Shown here: piece after piece, positions 22,284 through 24,824 of the stretch
Layout of the letters: each line of letters begins with the position of its first letter
Numbering within the stretch: the first letter of the stretch is position 1
DNA from: Fimenecus sp045594645
Lineage (GTDB): Bacteria; Bacillota; Clostridia; Oscillospirales; Acutalibacteraceae
Direction of reading: 5' to 3'
Length of the DNA: 24,824 nucleotides
Assembly (NCBI GenBank): GCA_045594645.1
Contig: JAZNYY010000044.1
Coordinates: forward strand, 1-24,824
Translations under genes and position numbers: made by a program
The notes under the pieces: generated by a model
Seen by the model: the letters and a program-made list of their open reading frames with translations, nothing else
The model's database searches: none
Told to the model about the DNA's origin: nothing

Positions 22284-22784
22284 GTGGCTAATTTGAAAAA
22301 TGAATTATTCAATTTTATTAATAGCTTCGTAAGTGCTATTATTGGTGGTTTAATGACATTGCTTGGCATAATTATTGCTCATAAACTCCAATCAAAAAAA
22401 GAAAAAGAACAATGGAAAACAGACAAGCAATATGAAGTGTTTTGTGAATTGATTGGCATACTAGACTCCATAGATATTCAAATAAAAGTGGATGCTGATA
22501 TTCAGACCATGGAAACAACATCATATGCAGATGCAAATTATTTTAATATAAAGTTGAATGAAATAAACACATATATCGAAAGAAATAAGGCTACCTTGTT
22601 CATCTTTATGCCGACTGAAATATACAGTAAACTTATGAAATTTAATGGTCGGATATATAAACTCATTTCAAACCAACAAGCTCAAGTTATAAATTTTGAG
22701 GATTTTTATAACACAAATGCCTTTAAACTTATCGAAGAGGCAAAAGGTATTGCTGAGCAAATAAAAAGTGAGATATTGAAATGA
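22284..22784 (+). CDS. Hypothetical single-span membrane protein with coiled-coil tail
   Basis: 166 residues if begun at GTG 22284, which has GGAG six bases upstream; ATG 22278 and ATG 22233 (overlapping the previous gene) are less well supported. One strongly hydrophobic span lies at about 13-33 (FVSAIIGGLMTLLGIIIAHK). A charged SKKEKEQWKTDK segment follows, then a helical, probably cytoplasmic domain of about 125 residues. The layout resembles small phage- or island-encoded membrane proteins with an N-terminal anchor and helical bundle, but I recognise no family. It is the last gene of the XRE-controlled run. Confidence 0.65.
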   Translation: MANLKNELFNFINSFVSAIIGGLMTLLGIIIAHKLQSKKEKEQWKTDKQYEVFCELIGILDSIDIQIKVDADIQTMETTSYADANYFNIKLNEINTYIERNKATLFIFMPTEIYSKLMKFNGRIYKLISNQQAQVINFEDFYNTNAFKLIEEAKGIAEQIKSEILK

Positions 22785-22820
22785 CACACTTCAAATTGAA
22801 ATTTGAAAGACCAAAACTTC

Positions 22821-22900
22821 TAAATTGCAACCTACTAACACGATTTGCAACCTACTCTTTCAAATTGCAACCTGCCCCTTGAATTTGCAACCTTGGGGTA
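22821..22900. repeat. Four tandem 20-bp repeats (iteron-like)
   Basis: Four units in exact 20-base register (22821, 22841, 22861, 22881). Each has TTGCAACCT at the same offset within an (A/T)-rich left half, and a variable right end (ACTAACA, ACTCTTT, GCCCCTT, TGGGGTA). A palindrome TTCAAATT-ga-AATTTGAA (22790-22807) precedes the array. The array lies between the accessory module and the trpB terminator. Function unknown. Confidence 0.8.
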
Positions 22901-22936
22901 ATTTGTATCAAAGGTGGAGTAGTTAGACAAAATTTT

Positions 22937-22970
22937 AAGCACCAACCAAACGGTTGGTGCTTAGTTTTTT
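22937..22970. terminator. Intrinsic terminator between convergent transcripts
   Basis: Perfect 11-bp stem AAGCACCAACC (22937-22947) with its complement (22952-22962) and a 4-base loop. AGTTTTTT follows on the + strand; on the - strand it sits seven bases after the trpB stop and is followed by AAAATTTTG. Confidence 0.85.
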
Positions 22971-24189
22971 ATCTTATTCCATAATTCTCAATTACATAGT
23001 CCATATCCTTATCGCCTCTGCCTGAAAGATTGATGAGGATTGAGCCGTGGTCCATAGTCTTTGCAAGCTTCATACCGTATGCTACTGCGTGTGAGCTTTC
23101 AATTGCGGGGATAATACCCTCAAGTCGAGCAAGCTTATAGAATGCGTCGATTGTTTCTTCGTCGTCGATTACATCGTATTTAACTCTGCCGATTTCTTGC
23201 AAGAATGCGTGCTCAGGACCGGACGAAGGATAATCAAGACCGCTTGCAACTGAATAAACGGGAGCGGGCTCACCGTTTTCGTCTTTGAGCATTATACTGT
23301 TAAAGCCGTGCATAATACCCTCTGTGCCATATTTAAGACTGGCCGCGTGGTCACCCATTTTCGGACCTCTGCCCAAGGGCTCAATGCCGTAAATATCAAC
23401 GGGGTCATTTAAGAAACCTGCAAAAAGTCCTGCCGCATTTGAGCCACCGCCCACACAGGCAACAATAGCGTTGGGCAAATGACCTGTCATATCAATAAAC
23501 TGCTCTCTTGCCTCAATACCAACAACGCTCTGGAAATCGCGCACCATCATTGGAAATGGGTGAGGGCCAAGAACTGAGCCGATGCAGTAAATGGAATGCT
23601 CATATTCCTTGCTGTATGCGTCAAACGCTGCGTCAACTGCCTCTTTAAGAGTCTGAAGACCGTGAGTAACCTCAATAACATTTGCACCTAAAATCTTCAT
23701 ACGGGCAACATTAGGGGCTTGCTTTTTAATGTCAACTGCACCCATATAAATGTCACATTCAAGTCCGAAATATGCCGCCGCAGTAGCAAGGGCAACACCG
23801 TGCTGACCTGCACCTGTTTCAGCAATGACCTTTTTCTTGCCCATATATTTTGCAAGAAGTGCCTCGCCCATACAGTGATTAAGCTTGTGAGCACCTGAAT
23901 GGTTTAAATCCTCACGCTTTGCATAAAGCTGAACTCTGCCACCCATAGCATCTGAAAGTCTTTCGAGATGTGAAACGGGGGTGGGTCTGCCTTGGAACTC
24001 TTTACGAATTCTGCGAAGCTCTGCAATGAATTTTCTTGATTGGCAGATTGTGAAGTATGCTTGTGTAATTTCAGCCATAGCCGCCTTTAATTTGTCGTCA
24101 ACATAAACTCCGCCGTATTTGCCGAAGTAACCGTTTTTGTCGGGATAATTGTTGAAATATGTGTCAAAATTTACATTATTTAATGTCAT
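22969..24189 (-). CDS. trpB: Tryptophan synthase beta chain TrpB
   Basis: 406 residues, normal for TrpB. The PLP lysine is Lys102 in NHSGAHKLN, the catalytic Glu is Glu124 in ETGAGQHGVA, and the phosphate-binding loop is GGGSNAAG (247-254). It makes tryptophan from indole and serine. No trpA or other trp gene is present downstream (a terminator follows) or upstream (the T-box promoter and a repeat element), so this copy stands alone. It may work with a TrpA encoded elsewhere or salvage free indole, which is plentiful in the gut. AAGGAG before ATG (first base 24189) supports the start. The T-box indicates induction when tRNA-Trp is uncharged. Confidence 0.95.
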   Translation of the reverse strand: MTLNNVNFDTYFNNYPDKNGYFGKYGGVYVDDKLKAAMAEITQAYFTICQSRKFIAELRRIRKEFQGRPTPVSHLERLSDAMGGRVQLYAKREDLNHSGAHKLNHCMGEALLAKYMGKKKVIAETGAGQHGVALATAAAYFGLECDIYMGAVDIKKQAPNVARMKILGANVIEVTHGLQTLKEAVDAAFDAYSKEYEHSIYCIGSVLGPHPFPMMVRDFQSVVGIEAREQFIDMTGHLPNAIVACVGGGSNAAGLFAGFLNDPVDIYGIEPLGRGPKMGDHAASLKYGTEGIMHGFNSIMLKDENGEPAPVYSVASGLDYPSSGPEHAFLQEIGRVKYDVIDDEETIDAFYKLARLEGIIPAIESSHAVAYGMKLAKTMDHGSILINLSGRGDKDMDYVIENYGIR

Positions 24190-24214
24190 AGTAAAAACTC
24201 CTTAAAATCAATTT

Positions 24215-24249
24215 CATTTTACATTTTACACTTTGCGTTTTACATTTTA
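24215..24249. repeat. Heptad microsatellite in the trpB leader
   Basis: Five 7-base units: CATTTTA twice, CACTTTG, CGTTTTA, CATTTTA. It is of the same type as the heptads inside repeat copies 2 and 3 but outside any full element, and is transcribed between the T-box and the trpB SD. Confidence 0.7.
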
Positions 24250-24295
24250 AAATCGCCATCGTTTAGTTAAAAGCATTAAAATCAATCCTTTATAA

Positions 24296-24548
24296 AAATA
24301 AAATCCGCCCCAAAATTATGGGACAGACTGAAAATCTGCGGTACCACCCAAATTCGTATTTTTAATACGCACTCACCGTGTACAAAATATACACTCAGCA
24401 CTGTAACGGTTGCCCTCCGTCGCACCTACATATCGGATTGCCCTCAAAAGTCCATTCATTGAAATTCTCGTTACCGAAATCCCACCATAATCGGCTCTCT
24501 ATAAACGAAAAAGAATCAATTACTACTCTTTATCATCGGTTTGTTGGT
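24296..24548 (-). promoter_or_regulatory. Tryptophan T-box riboswitch
   Basis: On the - strand: AGAGAGCCG and GGTGGGATTTCGG of stem I, specifier TGG (complement of 24452-24454) in the context GAA-TGG-ACTTTTGAG, and the T-box GGGTGGTACCGC (TGGTACCGC at the complement of 24338-24346). Last comes a terminator stem AGTCTGTCCC/GGGGCGGATT followed by TTATTTTTAT. The TGG specifier means it senses uncharged tRNA-Trp. Confidence 0.93.
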
Positions 24549-24567
24549 TAAATATTAACTTATATGA

Positions 24568-24596
24568 ATTTTAGCACTACAAAGAGCTAATGTCAA
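24568..24596 (-). promoter_or_regulatory. Promoter of the T-box/trpB transcript
   Basis: On the - strand TTGACA (complement of 24591-24596), 17-base spacer, TAAAAT (complement of 24568-24573) with TGC before it. The -35 lies only a few bases from the end of repeat copy 3. Confidence 0.85.
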
Positions 24597-24601
24597 TAGT
24601 A

Positions 24602-24824
24602 AGTTTTACAAATTGGAGTTTGTCGAAATGCAAAATGTAAAATGCAAAGCGCAAAATTATGCTCTGCGACGCAAATTTATACTTCACCAACATAGAACAT
24701 AATACTATGTAGGGTCGCTTCACGAAGCGACCGTTCCAAAGTGTGTAATTAAACTACAAACGGGCGATTCGTGAATCGCCCCTACAAGATTACATAACCA
24801 TATAAATGAGTTAGACAAATTCAA
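24602..24824. repeat. Miniature inverted-repeat element, copy 3
   Basis: Nearly identical to copy 2 (15850-16075) in opposite orientation, including a heptad run TGCAAAA/TGTAAAA/TGCAAAG/CGCAAAA (24629-24656) and the palindromes GGTCGCTTC/GAAGCGACC and GGGCGATTC/GAATCGCCC. Its last 47 bases equal 100-146. It may continue past the window. The gap 24190-24824 otherwise holds only the trpB leader, T-box and promoter. Confidence 0.85.

Noticed and set aside
22821..22900. CRISPR array
   Set aside because: The 20-base period has a 9-12 base core and spacers of about 8 bases, far too short, and no cas genes are near.
22926..22940. Fourth copy of the miniature-element end (GTTAGACAAA)
   Set aside because: Only about ten bases match and no inverted partner or core is present, so chance is likely.

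Overview
The window looks like a chromosomal segment of a low-to-moderate G+C, anaerobic Clostridia-type bacterium, probably an Oscillospiraceae/Ruminococcaceae gut commensal. This is an inference from the oxygen-sensitive class III ribonucleotide reductase, the type I dockerin on a secreted protein, the T-box and cobalamin riboswitches, TTG starts with strong Shine-Dalgarno (SD) sites, and many small palindromic intergenic repeats. No rRNA, integrase, transposase or CRISPR array is visible.

Layout. 1-146: a miniature inverted-repeat element. 294-3846 (+): a four-gene run of circularly permuted ATP-grasp protein, alpha-E protein, transglutaminase-like protein and TIM-barrel sugar isomerase-like protein. 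3913-5878 (+): nrdR, then a secreted transglutaminase with a C-terminal dockerin. 6049-7263 (-): a cobalamin riboswitch driving a transcobalamin-like (DUF4430) lipoprotein and an ECF-type S component. 7452-8252 (+): a membrane-anchored GDPD-family protein. 8395-12423 (+): potABCD polyamine importer. 12619-15771 (+): anaerobic ribonucleotide reductase operon with two NrdR boxes on its promoter. Its glycyl-radical segment is a separate 58-residue gene between nrdD and nrdG. 15850-16075: second copy of the miniature repeat. 16125-20000 (-): strong promoter, 29-codon ORF, intrinsic terminator, then two overlapping ABC exporter genes. 20191-20267 (+): tRNA-Pro(CGG). 20479-22784: an A+T-rich module of one XRE repressor (-) facing three membrane-protein genes (+) across a promoter with two matching operators. 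22821-22900: four 20-bp tandem repeats. 22969-24596 (-): lone trpB under a tryptophan T-box. 24602-24824: third copy of the miniature repeat.

How the parts work together. NrdR at 3913 very probably represses nrdD/nrdG at 12734, because two near-consensus boxes overlap that promoter. The B12-regulated pair is likely a corrinoid capture and uptake system. The Pot proteins import polyamines. The two ABC proteins likely form one heterodimeric exporter whose expression appears to be controlled in the leader of a tiny upstream ORF.

The most unusual items are the attenuator-like leader of the ABC pair (three alternative pairings, one hiding the SD), the split glycyl-radical domain of NrdD, the two-operator XRE/zinc-ribbon module, and the 20-bp repeat array beside it.
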